59,746 bases of DNA, from NCBI GenBank assembly GCA_964604635.1, contig CAZRZO010000004.1, forward strand, positions 1 through 59,746, in the 5' to 3' direction. Position 1 is the first letter of the stretch. The number at the start of each line of letters is the position of its first letter. Below, one piece after another: positions 43,345 to 52,417 of the stretch. A program made the translations under genes and the position numbers. The notes under the pieces were generated by a model. The model had not been told where the DNA came from. It ran no database searches and saw nothing but the letters and a program-made list of their open reading frames with translations. Origin of the DNA: JAJZMY01 sp964604635. Lineage in GTDB: Archaea; Micrarchaeota; Micrarchaeia; Micrarchaeales; Micrarchaeaceae.

Positions 43345-43791
43345 ATGACAGAAGAACCAACACAATACATTGATTTTACAGCAAGATACAAAAATTGGAT
43401 ATCAATTAAAAAAATGTCAATAAGAAAAGATACTGAATTACCAGAAATTGTATTTCATTTAGCAGGTATAAGAAATACTTTTGATAAAAAATTATTTTCA
43501 TTATTAAATATAAATACTGATATTTTAGATGAATTTGCTGAAAAAGCAAAATCAAGTAAAAAAAATTATAATTCATTAATAAATTCTTTAAAATTATTAA
43601 ATAATAAAGAAATAATAAATAAAGCATGTGATAAAAAACTAAAAAAAGTTGCTGAAATTTATTTACTAAATAAAATAATAATTAATTCTGGTTTTAATAC
43701 AATAATAACTCAAGAATTAATCTCAAAACTATATCCTGAACTTAAATTAAAGATACCAAAAGGATTTGGAAGATCAAAAAAGGAAAAATAA
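43345..43791 (+). CDS. DUF2666-like archaeal protein
   Basis: A 148-residue soluble, mainly helical protein. The N-terminus IDFTARYKNWISIKKMSI and PEIVFHLAGIRNTFDKKLF recall archaeal DUF2666, of unknown function. The C-terminus is basic (GFGRSKKEK). It is the third gene of an apparent unit starting with eL40. The family call is from memory of motifs, so tentative. Confidence 0.55.
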   Translation: MTEEPTQYIDFTARYKNWISIKKMSIRKDTELPEIVFHLAGIRNTFDKKLFSLLNINTDILDEFAEKAKSSKKNYNSLINSLKLLNNKEIINKACDKKLKKVAEIYLLNKIIINSGFNTIITQELISKLYPELKLKIPKGFGRSKKEK

Positions 43792-43906
43792 ATTAAATGA
43801 AGTTTATTTCATTAATTTCGCAGATTAAATTAATTTATAAAAATACAAAAGTATTATAAATATATTTTCAATAATAATATTTAAAAAACAAAAAATGGTG
43901 AATTTT

Positions 43907-44323
43907 ATGATAACAGGATTTGTAATATCAAAAGTTGAAGCAAAAATAGAATCTTCAGAAGATTTGGCAAAACAGAGATTTCCAAAATTAAATATTAATT
44001 TGGATAATGTATTAGACCAAACAGATAAATTAAAAGTTGAATATACATTTGCAGCTAATTATTTAGATGGAGATAAAGAAGATTCAAAAAGTGTTGGTAG
44101 TTTAAAAATCAGTGGATTTATAGAAGTATTAGAACCAAAAGATAAAAAAAGTGAAATACTTAAAAGATGGGAAGAAAAGCATTCACTTCCAGTTGAATTA
44201 GCAGAAGAAATAATTAATGGATTAAATTTCAGATGCAGTTCTGCAGGAACATTAGTTGCATATTCATTAGGTTTAATACCCCCATTAGTAATATCAATGA
44301 CAAAAGTCCAAGAAAAAGAATAA
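43907..44323 (+). CDS. Conserved protein of unknown function
   Basis: I choose ATG 43907, after GGTGAATTTT, over an ATG at 43895 that overlaps the ribosome-binding site. The 138-residue product alternates strands and helices (FVISKVEAKIE, LKVEYTFAANYLDG, VGSLKISGFIEVLE) and ends with a helix-turn, FRCSSAGTLVAYSLGLIPPL. The strand-rich core and proline-containing end recall the SecB-like fold, but this is a guess. A hairpin follows at 44354. Confidence 0.6.
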   Translation: MITGFVISKVEAKIESSEDLAKQRFPKLNINLDNVLDQTDKLKVEYTFAANYLDGDKEDSKSVGSLKISGFIEVLEPKDKKSEILKRWEEKHSLPVELAEEIINGLNFRCSSAGTLVAYSLGLIPPLVISMTKVQEKE

Positions 44324-44353
44324 ATTTTCAGAAAGTAATTATATTTAATAATT

Positions 44354-44376
44354 AATTCGTAAATTTTTTACGAATT
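44354..44376. terminator. Perfect 10-bp hairpin after the 43907-44323 gene
   Basis: AATTCGTAAA and its exact complement are separated by three T. It is followed by T/A-rich DNA. It lies 31 nt after a stop codon, so transcription termination or 3'-end protection is likely; archaeal terminators are usually only T-rich tracts, so this is unusual. Could also be a protein site. Confidence 0.5.
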
Positions 44377-44646
44377 TTATTATTTATACACAATTAAATA
44401 TTCTATTTTAAAGTCTAATTCTATTTTTATATTGATTAATGTATATTTTCAGTATTCTAAAATAATAAAAACATATTGAAATATTTAGAGAATTTAAAGA
44501 TAAATAATAATTTAATAGTATACAAAATTTTGTTTTTATTAATATAATAATTTTTTATTTGATCATTACAGAAAAATTAATATATCAGAATAATCATAAA
44601 ATTAATTAATAATTATAAATCACACATATAAAATTTGGTGAAAATC
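44377..44646. other. Gene-free A/T-rich region
   Basis: About 270 bp between the hairpin and the nucleotidyltransferase-like gene. Many stops occur in all frames and there is no tRNA-like pattern. The last bases hold the GGTGA ribosome-binding site of the next gene. I see nothing else. Confidence 0.6.
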
Positions 44647-45336
44647 ATGGAAAAAATTAAAGAAAATTATAATATATCTATTAATAATTTTGTTGATATT
44701 TATAATAGATTAAAAGAAGTATTTGAAAACACAAATATTGTTATTATATGTGGAAGAGCTGCTAATTTATATAGTTTTAGAGATTCTAGGGAATCGAATA
44801 ATATAAATGTTATTGCAGAAACAAAAAAAATAAACTTAGAAAAAATAAAAGTAAATCTTGATCAAAATACATTTGCACTAAAAAAAGTAGATGATAAAAA
44901 TATTAATATCATTGATAAAAAAAATCATGAAATTGAAATAATTATTCACTATTCTGGTAACATAAACAAAATTCCATTAGACCATATAATAAATTATTCT
45001 AATACTATTTCAATCAAAACAAAAAATAATGATATTATTAAATTAGCTAGTATACCAAGTCTTATTGCACTTAAATCAACTGGAAAAACAAAAGACAATA
45101 TTGATACATATCGTTTAATACATAATTATTATAATACAAATATAAATGAATTTTTCAGTGATGAAAAAACAATAAAAGAATATAATAAACTTGATAAAGA
45201 TATTATTATACAAATTAAAGAATCAGTTGCAAATGCAATTGAAGAATTTGGAGATGATAAATATATCAATGCAACTAAAATAATGGCAGAAAATTTAGAA
45301 AAAAATATTAAATATATGTATAGAAAATATAAATAA
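44647..45336 (+). CDS. Nucleotidyltransferase-like protein (MNT/AbiEii superfamily, tentative)
   Basis: The start ATG 44647 follows GGTGAAAATC. The protein has 229 residues. IVIICGRAANLYSFRDSRESNNINVIAET resembles the substrate-positioning segment of pol-beta-like nucleotidyltransferases (GG/GS..DxD), where the second Asp appears as N-N; SIPSLIALKSTGKTKDNIDTYRLIHNYY is like the C-terminal helix of DUF6036/AbiEii proteins (K..A...R.KD..D). Key acidic residues seem degenerate, so it may be inactive. No toxin-antitoxin partner lies beside it. Confidence 0.5.
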   Translation: MEKIKENYNISINNFVDIYNRLKEVFENTNIVIICGRAANLYSFRDSRESNNINVIAETKKINLEKIKVNLDQNTFALKKVDDKNINIIDKKNHEIEIIIHYSGNINKIPLDHIINYSNTISIKTKNNDIIKLASIPSLIALKSTGKTKDNIDTYRLIHNYYNTNINEFFSDEKTIKEYNKLDKDIIIQIKESVANAIEEFGDDKYINATKIMAENLEKNIKYMYRKYK

Positions 45337-45512
45337 TTGAAAATAGTGATTTTGATTTTTCTGTATATTGTTTATTAAAACTCTATTTCTACATAATATT
45401 ATAACAAAATAAAAGTAAAAATCATTCTTTTTTTTATAATTGTCTTAGTTCTATTTTTTTTAAGCAAATGTTTATTAAATTACTTATTACAATTAATTTT
45501 TAGGTTGTTTTT

Positions 45513-47777
45513 ATGGGGATTGATAGAGTTATTAAGAGAAATAATATTATTGTTGAGTTTGATGCATCTAAAATTCAAAAAGCACTATCAAAAGCTTTTT
45601 CCAATGTATATGCTAACAATGATAATAAAGAAAATATTAAAGCTAGTAAACATGTCTCAGATCATGTTATGGATTATTTAAATAAATTAAACAAAAATGA
45701 GATTGGTGTTGAAGAAATCCAAGATATTGTTGAAAAAATATTAATGAAAATGGATCAGAAAGTTGCAAAATCTTATATACTATATAGACATAAACATTCG
45801 CAAGTAAGAAGTTTTAAAACAGTACTTGGAATTACTGATGATTTAAAATTACCAATTAATTCATTAATTGTATTATCTGCAAGATATTTATTAAAAAATG
45901 AAGAAGGAAAAATAATTGAAACACCTAAACAATTATTTAGAAGAGTTGCAAATGCAATTGCAAAAGTTGAAACAAAATATGGAAAAAACAATAGCCAGAT
46001 AAAACAAATCGAAGAAGATTTTTATAATGCAATGATAAGCTTTAAATTTATGCCTAATTCTCCAACATTAATGAATGCTAATACAAAACTAGGACAATTA
46101 AGTGCTTGTTTTGTTGTTCCTATTGAAGATTCTATTGAAAAAATATTTGATGCAATAAAATATGCTGCAATTATTCATAAAAGTGGAGGTGGTACTGGAT
46201 TTTCTTTTTCAAACTTAAGACCATCAAATGATATTGTAAATACAACACATGGGGTTGCATCAGGACCAATATCTTTTATGAAAGTATTTGATGCAGCAAC
46301 AGAACAAATAAAGCAAGGTGGAAAAAGAAGAGGAGCAAATATGGGTATTTTACGCATTGATCATCCAGATATATTAAATTTTATTGTTGCAAAAGAAAAT
46401 GAAAATATACTAAAAAATTTTAATTTATCAGTTGCAATTACAAAAGAATTTATGAATGCATTAACTAATAATAAAGAATATAATTTAATAAATCCAAAAA
46501 ATAAAAAAATAGTTGGAAAATTAAATGCAAAAGCAGTTTGGAATTTAATTGTAACAATGGCATGGAAAACAGGAGATCCAGGAATTGTTTTTATTGATAG
46601 AATGAATTCTAGTTATTCAAACCCAGTACCAAAATTAGGACCTATTGAATCAACAAATCCTTGTGGTGAACAACCATTATATGCATTTGATTCTTGTAAC
46701 CTGGGTTCAATAAGTCTTGTAATGTTTGTTAAACAAATAGATCATCATTTTGAAGTTGATTGGGAAGAATTAAAAAAAATAACAAAGCTTGCAACTAGAT
46801 TTTTAGACAATGTAATTGATGCTAATAATTATCCTCTTAAACAAATTAGTGATTTAACTCTTTCAATAAGAAGAATTGGTATTGGAATTATGGGATGGGC
46901 TGATATGTTAATAAAACTAGGAATAAGTTATAATAGTAATAAAGCATTAATACTTGCTGAAAATATAATGTCATTCATTACAAATACAGCAAGACAAACT
47001 AGTCAAGAACTTGCTATTGAAAAGGGTTCATTTCCTGAATTTGAAAATAGTATTTGGAAAAAATTAGGATATAAAGCATTAAGAAATTCAACAATAACAA
47101 CAATTGCACCAACAGGAACAATAAGTATTATTTCAAATGGTGTATCACAAGGAATAGAACCAATATTTTCAATTGCTTATTTACGAAATGTAAGAGAATC
47201 TCTTGGATCTGATTTAATTGAAGTAAACAATGAATTTGAAAAATATGCACTTGAAAATAATTTTTATTCTGAAGAATTAATAGAAAAATTAGCAGGAAAA
47301 ACAACAATTCAAGATATTAAAGAAATACCAGAGCACATTAAAAAATTATTTGTTACTGCACATGATATTGCACCAGAATGGCATGTTAAAATGCAAGCAG
47401 CATTTCAGAAATATGTTGATAATGCTGTTTCAAAAACAATTAATTTTCAAAAATTTGCAACACCTCAAGATATTGAAAATGCATATAATTTAGCATATAA
47501 ACTTGGATGCAAAGGAATTACTGTTTATAGAGATCAGAGTAAATCAAATCAAGTACTTAATGTAATTAACAATCAAACAACATTAAAAGAAACACGATCA
47601 AAACATTTAAAAAATAATAATAAAGAGGAACTTACAATTAAAAATATGACTAATAATACTGAAAATTATATTATTTCTGCTTTAGCAGAAAAGCAATGTT
47701 CAGAATGTAATACTATTATGATTGCAAGTGAAGGATGTTTTACTTGTCCAAAATGTGGATTTAGTTTATGTGATTAA
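45513..47777 (+). CDS. nrdJ: Adenosylcobalamin-dependent (class II) ribonucleotide reductase
   Basis: A 754-residue protein. An ATP-cone occupies about residues 1-95. The catalytic core has LGQLSACFVVP (Cys199), NPCGEQPL with catalytic Cys and Glu, SCNLGSISL and TTIAPTGTISI. It ends with a Cys-rich tail (CSECN, CFTCPKCG, CD), as in class II NrdJ. It makes deoxynucleotides using B12 and works with or without oxygen. It is followed closely by APRT. No intein seen. Confidence 0.93.
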   Translation: MGIDRVIKRNNIIVEFDASKIQKALSKAFSNVYANNDNKENIKASKHVSDHVMDYLNKLNKNEIGVEEIQDIVEKILMKMDQKVAKSYILYRHKHSQVRSFKTVLGITDDLKLPINSLIVLSARYLLKNEEGKIIETPKQLFRRVANAIAKVETKYGKNNSQIKQIEEDFYNAMISFKFMPNSPTLMNANTKLGQLSACFVVPIEDSIEKIFDAIKYAAIIHKSGGGTGFSFSNLRPSNDIVNTTHGVASGPISFMKVFDAATEQIKQGGKRRGANMGILRIDHPDILNFIVAKENENILKNFNLSVAITKEFMNALTNNKEYNLINPKNKKIVGKLNAKAVWNLIVTMAWKTGDPGIVFIDRMNSSYSNPVPKLGPIESTNPCGEQPLYAFDSCNLGSISLVMFVKQIDHHFEVDWEELKKITKLATRFLDNVIDANNYPLKQISDLTLSIRRIGIGIMGWADMLIKLGISYNSNKALILAENIMSFITNTARQTSQELAIEKGSFPEFENSIWKKLGYKALRNSTITTIAPTGTISIISNGVSQGIEPIFSIAYLRNVRESLGSDLIEVNNEFEKYALENNFYSEELIEKLAGKTTIQDIKEIPEHIKKLFVTAHDIAPEWHVKMQAAFQKYVDNAVSKTINFQKFATPQDIENAYNLAYKLGCKGITVYRDQSKSNQVLNVINNQTTLKETRSKHLKNNNKEELTIKNMTNNTENYIISALAEKQCSECNTIMIASEGCFTCPKCGFSLCD

Positions 47778-47799
47778 AAATAAAAAAATAAATGAGTAT

Positions 47800-48333
47800 A
47801 TGGAAAAAATAGATTTTGAAAATTTATTAAAATCAAAAATAAGAAATATTGAAAATTATCCAAAACAAGGTATTACATTTAGAGATATAACACCAATACT
47901 AAAAGACAATGATTTATTTAGATTATGTATTGATTATATTGATATTAATATTTACAATAAAAAAATAGATTATATTGCTGGAATTGATGCAAGAGGATTT
48001 ATTATTGGTTCAGTACTTGCAAACAAATTGAATAGAGGCTTTATACCAATAAGAAAAAAAGGAAAATTACCCTACAAAACAATTGCACTTAGTTATGATT
48101 TAGAGTATTCAAAAGAAACAATTGAAATACATAAAGATGCAATTGAAAAAAATAGTAATGTTCTTATTGTTGATGATGTATTAGCAACAGGTGGAACAGC
48201 AAAAGCAAGTGCTGATTTACTTAGAAAATTAAATGCAAATATTGTTGGTATTTGTGTAATAATTGAATTAAGTGCATTGAAAGCAAGAGAGAAATTAAAA
48301 GATTATGATGTATTTAGTATTGTAAAATACTAA
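47800..48333 (+). CDS. apt: Adenine phosphoribosyltransferase
   Basis: From ATG 47800 the protein has 177 residues and starts MEKIDFENLLKSKIRNIENYPKQGITFRDITP, the standard APRT N-terminus. Upstream frame from 47722 overlaps nrdJ and is not used. PRPP motif LIVDDVLATGGTAKA and IAGIDARGFIIG are conserved. It converts adenine and PRPP to AMP. Gap to nrdJ is 22 nt. Fits salvage of adenine released by the MTAP-like enzyme. Confidence 0.92.
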   Translation: MEKIDFENLLKSKIRNIENYPKQGITFRDITPILKDNDLFRLCIDYIDINIYNKKIDYIAGIDARGFIIGSVLANKLNRGFIPIRKKGKLPYKTIALSYDLEYSKETIEIHKDAIEKNSNVLIVDDVLATGGTAKASADLLRKLNANIVGICVIIELSALKAREKLKDYDVFSIVKY

Positions 48334-48490
48334 AAACAATATCTTATTTTAAATTTAAGAATATGTTTAATGAAAAAAAATATAATTATATTTGACTTAT
48401 TTATTTGATAAACATAAAAATAAAATCAATAGAAAAATCTAATATACAAATAACATTAATTAAAAAACAAAAACGAATGTAAAAGAAAAT

Positions 48491-48498
48491 GTTTATAT
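48491..48498 (+). promoter_or_regulatory. TATA-like promoter element for the DUF981 gene
   Basis: TTTATATA about 35 bp before ATG 48534. Archaeal TATA boxes lie ~25 bp before the start of transcription, which gives a short-leader mRNA and disfavours ATG 48489 as a start. A/T-rich surroundings limit confidence. Confidence 0.4.
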
Positions 48499-48533
48499 AT
48501 TCATCTATTTATATAATTATTAAGATGATTAAA

Positions 48534-49109
48534 ATGTTTGTTGATAATTTAGCATTAGAACTTCTAATTCTGTTCATTACTGGAATGCTTATTCTTTATA
48601 CAACTATTGTTTATTTTAAAAATAGAAAAGCAAAAGAAACAATTAATGTTATTCCTCTATTGATTCTTGGTATCTTTATCTTCATAGTTGGTATTATTGA
48701 AGAAATTATGTGGCCATTACCAAAAAGTTATAATATACTTTTTTATGATCCATTTATTTTATTCGGAATGATTTTAATTGCATTTACTACTTCAATTTTA
48801 CTAAAACAAAAATTGCATTATGTTGGATTCTTTAGTTTAATAAGTGGAGCAATTGTTATTGTTTATGGTGTATCTGGATGTATATTAAATATGACAAGAT
48901 CACCAATGATGTTACTTGGATTGTTTGGATTTTTTGGGCTTTCAGGAATATTTGCATACCCAGTAGCATTAATGTATGATTATAAAAAATCATCAAAAGC
49001 ATATGAATTTATGCTAGCATTATTTTTAATCTTTTTAATTATAGCTATACTACTAGCATTATTATTAGGTGTTGTTGCACTTCATGGACATTTATTAGCA
49101 ACCCCATAA
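48534..49109 (+). CDS. DUF981-like membrane protein
   Basis: I start at ATG 48534 (191 residues). The first in-frame ATG (48489) lies at or upstream of a TATA-like element at about 48491-48498, so cannot be in the mRNA. ATG 48525 is another choice. The product has six hydrophobic helices with WPLPKSYNILFYDPF and GFFSLISGAIVIVYGV, typical of archaeal DUF981. Function unknown. Convergent with the tRNA-Pro gene. Confidence 0.72.
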   Translation: MFVDNLALELLILFITGMLILYTTIVYFKNRKAKETINVIPLLILGIFIFIVGIIEEIMWPLPKSYNILFYDPFILFGMILIAFTTSILLKQKLHYVGFFSLISGAIVIVYGVSGCILNMTRSPMMLLGLFGFFGLSGIFAYPVALMYDYKKSSKAYEFMLALFLIFLIIAILLALLLGVVALHGHLLATP

Positions 49110-49130
49110 TAAATACATTATAATTGATTT

Positions 49131-49201
49131 TGGGTTGCTGGGATTTGAACCCAGATCTCTGTGACCCGAACACAGAAGCATTCCACATTAGCATACAACC
49201 C
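49131..49201 (-). tRNA. tRNA-Pro (CGG)
   Basis: Acceptor GGGTTG pairs with CAACCC and the discriminator is A. Anticodon arm CTGTG-TTCGGGT-CACAG gives anticodon CGG; T-arm CTGGG-TTCAAAT-CCCAG. D-arm is GC/GC with GG in the loop. No intron; CCA is not encoded. The 5' end lies 11 nt after the helicase stop on the same strand, so it may be processed from the helicase transcript. Confidence 0.9.
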
Positions 49202-49212
49202 ATTGATTAGTC

Positions 49213-50781
49213 TTAATTAATTATCTCAATTTCTAATATTCTTTCAATTTTAAAAGTTCTAATTTCATTGCTTTTTGAATCAAGACCAGTTAACCCTAAA
49301 AAGTGATTTGAACTAAATTTAAAATCACCAATTTTCGAAGGTATAATAATTCTCCTTGATTTTTCATCATTTACTTTAAGATATGTAATTTTAATACTTT
49401 TATTTTCTTCAATTGCTTTTTTTATTATATGTTTTTTCTCTTCAAGAGATGTGTGTTCATTTGATTTTTTATATTGGTATTTTGTTAAAAATTCAATTAC
49501 TCTTTGATCACTAAAAATATGTTTCTTTTCTATTTTTTTTCTTAATATAAGTCCTTCAAGTGTTTTACATCTACTAAGTGCAACATAAAGTTGACCATTT
49601 GCAAAAATGCCTGGTCCAATATCTATAATTACTTTATTAAATGTTTTACCTTGACTTTTATGTATTGTAACTGCCCAAGCAAGCATTAATGGATATTGAG
49701 TAAAACGGCCAACAATTTCAGGCATTAATTTTTTTTCATCAGAATCATAAGAAAATTTAAATAGTTCCCAAGTATAAGGATTAAGTACTATTTCATTTCC
49801 ATTAGATAATCTTATAATTATAAGATCTGATTCACTATTATTTTGATTTATTGCAACAACAGTACCAATACTACCATTTACCCATCTATTATATTTATCA
49901 TTATTTAAAAGCATGACTTGTGCTCCAACTTTTATTAAAAGATTTTTATCAGCAGGCATTGAATTTTTATTGAAGTTTTCTTTTGATCTTGCACTATAAG
50001 TGAATAATTTAGTATTTAATTTATCAAGATTTTCTTTATTTATTGAATTAGCAAGATTATTTGTTGGTACTAGAATAATATAGTCAGTAGATAATTGAGG
50101 ATTAGAAAATGGTTCATATCTTTTATTAAGTATTTTTAATTGATCTTGAGTTATTGTATTATTTCTAACTGAATTTAGTATTTCTGTAAATTCATTATCG
50201 TGTTGTCTATAATTTTTTTCAAGCTCTATAAATTCAGCTGAAAAATTTTTAAAAACATGTGCATCAAAAAAATATTCACTTTTATAATATTCTCTAAACA
50301 TTTTTCGTTCATTAATATTAACAACTGGTGATAATTGATAAAGATCACCAACAAAAATCATTTGAACACCACCAAAAGGTGCTAATTTCTTTTTTCCATT
50401 CATCCGCAGAAATTTATCAATACAATCAAGAAGATCTGCTCTAATCATTGAAATTTCATCAATAATTATTAGATCTACTTTTTTATATAATTGAGAATTG
50501 CTATTATGTAATTTTTGTATTGATGCTAGTGTTGTATTTGGTCCAAATTTAAAAAAAGAATGAACTGTTTGACCTTTAATATTTAATGCAGATACACCTG
50601 TTGATGCAAGAACAATTATATTTTTTTTTGTAATAGTTCTAAAATAATTAAGTAATGTTGATTTTCCAGTACCTGCTTTTCCAGTTATAAATAAATTTTT
50701 AGTTGTATATTCCATTAATTCTAAAGCAGTTTTAAATACTCCTTCTATTTCTATCTTAGTATTATCTAAAGAATTTAACAT
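49213..50781 (-). CDS. Pif1/RecD2-like SF1B helicase with C-terminal WYL-like domain
   Basis: A 522-residue helicase. Walker A GKAGTGKST (33-41), LASTGVSALNIKGQTVHSFF, Walker B IIDEISM, GDLYQLSPV and C-terminal AWAVTIHKSQGKTF...LYVALSRC are all in Pif1-type order. The last ~75 residues (IEENKSIKITYLKVNDEKSR to the end) resemble a WYL domain, a ligand- or nucleic-acid-binding module. Pif1 helicases unwind DNA at forks and G-quadruplexes. Tandem with FtsZ (33 nt). Seen in CPR/DPANN genomes, from memory. Confidence 0.85.
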   Translation of the reverse strand: MLNSLDNTKIEIEGVFKTALELMEYTTKNLFITGKAGTGKSTLLNYFRTITKKNIIVLASTGVSALNIKGQTVHSFFKFGPNTTLASIQKLHNSNSQLYKKVDLIIIDEISMIRADLLDCIDKFLRMNGKKKLAPFGGVQMIFVGDLYQLSPVVNINERKMFREYYKSEYFFDAHVFKNFSAEFIELEKNYRQHDNEFTEILNSVRNNTITQDQLKILNKRYEPFSNPQLSTDYIILVPTNNLANSINKENLDKLNTKLFTYSARSKENFNKNSMPADKNLLIKVGAQVMLLNNDKYNRWVNGSIGTVVAINQNNSESDLIIIRLSNGNEIVLNPYTWELFKFSYDSDEKKLMPEIVGRFTQYPLMLAWAVTIHKSQGKTFNKVIIDIGPGIFANGQLYVALSRCKTLEGLILRKKIEKKHIFSDQRVIEFLTKYQYKKSNEHTSLEEKKHIIKKAIEENKSIKITYLKVNDEKSRRIIIPSKIGDFKFSSNHFLGLTGLDSKSNEIRTFKIERILEIEIIN

Positions 50782-50814
50782 AATGGCACTTTATTTTAAT
50801 TGCTATTTATGTGT

Positions 50815-51864
50815 TTATAATATTTCATCTAGATCTATTTCTTTATCTGATGGAGCAATATTTGTAAATTCAGGGAAATCAACACCACTAATAACAATCA
50901 TTACTTTTATTAAATCTTTTTGAATTTCTGGCTCTATTCTTGCACCCCATTTTAATACTGCTGTTGAATTTATTCTACTTGCAACATCTTGGAATATTGA
51001 TTCAGCTTGCCTTAATGTTAAATTTTCTCCACCAACAATATTTATTAATGCTTTATTTGCATTAGATAAATCAACATCAAGTAATGGACTATTAATTGCA
51101 TTTTCTAATGCAATATGTGCATGATTTGAGTCTCTCTTTATTGCTAATCCTTCTCCATTTCCTATTACTGAATAACCAGAATCTTTTAAAGCTGCTTTCA
51201 AATCAGCAAAATCAATATTAACTAAACCAGGTTTTGTTACCATTTCAACAATTCCTTTTGATGCACTTGCTAAAATTTCATCAGAAACCCTAAAAGCCAT
51301 ATTTAATGGCAAATCAGAAGCAATTGATAATAATTTATCATTTCTTATAATAATTATACTATCAACTTCTTTTTTTAATCTTTTTAATCCATCAAGAGCA
51401 TTTTGCATTCTAGTAGGACCTTCACTTGAAAAAGGTAATGTTACAATAGCAATTGTTAATGCACCTATTTCTTTTGCAACATGTGAAATAATTGATACTG
51501 AACCAGTTCCAGTTCCACCACCTAATCCACAAGTAACAAAAACTAGTTGTGCATCATTAATTAAATGTTTAATTTCATCTTTTGATTCATTAGCTGCTTC
51601 TTCTCCTACTTTTATATCACTTCCTGCTCCTAATCCTTTTGTAAGTTTTTTTCCAAGCAATAATTTTCTATCTGCTTTTGTTTTAATAAGATGCGGTGCA
51701 TCAGTATTCATTGCAATTAAATCAGATCCCTGAACACCAATACCATATAATCTATTTATTGTATTGCTTCCGCTTCCTCCTGTTCCAATAATATATATTT
51801 TTGGTTTTGAATTCTCTATAAATTTTAATAATTCTTCATCATCAGGGCTTAAAGTTTCAACCAT
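50815..51864 (-). CDS. ftsZ: Cell division protein FtsZ
   Basis: A 349-residue tubulin-like GTPase. N-terminal IIGTGGSGSNTINRL, tubulin signature GLGGGTGTGS (about 113-122) and T7 loop NIDFADLKAAL are intact, so GTP hydrolysis should work. The C-terminal tail is short (after ~320), without a clear bacterial FtsA/ZipA-binding peptide. It forms the division ring. AGTGAT-AAT-ATG start. Upstream of the helicase, downstream of scpB. Confidence 0.95.
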   Translation of the reverse strand: MVETLSPDDEELLKFIENSKPKIYIIGTGGSGSNTINRLYGIGVQGSDLIAMNTDAPHLIKTKADRKLLLGKKLTKGLGAGSDIKVGEEAANESKDEIKHLINDAQLVFVTCGLGGGTGTGSVSIISHVAKEIGALTIAIVTLPFSSEGPTRMQNALDGLKRLKKEVDSIIIIRNDKLLSIASDLPLNMAFRVSDEILASASKGIVEMVTKPGLVNIDFADLKAALKDSGYSVIGNGEGLAIKRDSNHAHIALENAINSPLLDVDLSNANKALINIVGGENLTLRQAESIFQDVASRINSTAVLKWGARIEPEIQKDLIKVMIVISGVDFPEFTNIAPSDKEIDLDEIL

Positions 51865-51910
51865 ATTATCACTAAAAATATAAATAAATTAAATGAATAA
51901 ATTAAATAAC

Positions 51911-52387
51911 TTATCCATTAAAACTAAAATATTCTTTAAATTTATCAGTTGTTTTGATATTTTTTGAATTCTTGAACTTACTTGTTGTTATAAACTCTTT
52001 ATTCAAAAGTTCTTTTATATATACATAAGTTGAATTACCGAATATTTTTACTAACCTACTTTGAAGTATTGGTTCATTCTTACTTATATACGCTAATATG
52101 CGAAGGCCAGATTTTGAAATATCTGGTGTTCCTGCTAATTTATTTACTTTAATTATATATTTCTGCTTTAAGGTTAATAAGTATTTATTATTTAATTCTA
52201 TTATTATTAAAGCAGAATCTCTGGTTTTATATTCTTTAATTAATATTTCTATCATTTGTTTAATTGAAGAAATTGATTTTATATTTAAAGATTCACTCAA
52301 ATTTTGAATAGACAATGGTTTATTTGAAACAAATAATGCTGCTTCAATTATTTTCTTATAATCTTCTTCACTTAAATCTAAAATCAT
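51911..52387 (-). CDS. scpB: Segregation and condensation protein ScpB
   Basis: A 158-residue protein with two winged-helix domains: IIEAALFVSNKPLSIQNLSESLN (first) and ISKSGLRILAYISKNEPILQSRLVKIFG (second), typical of ScpB. It partners with ScpA and SMC in chromosome folding. SMC is not in the window. It follows scpA by 30 nt. Confidence 0.85.
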   Translation of the reverse strand: MILDLSEEDYKKIIEAALFVSNKPLSIQNLSESLNIKSISSIKQMIEILIKEYKTRDSALIIIELNNKYLLTLKQKYIIKVNKLAGTPDISKSGLRILAYISKNEPILQSRLVKIFGNSTYVYIKELLNKEFITTSKFKNSKNIKTTDKFKEYFSFNG

Positions 52388-52417
52388 AAAACTCTTTTCT
52401 AATTTTTTATATATTAT

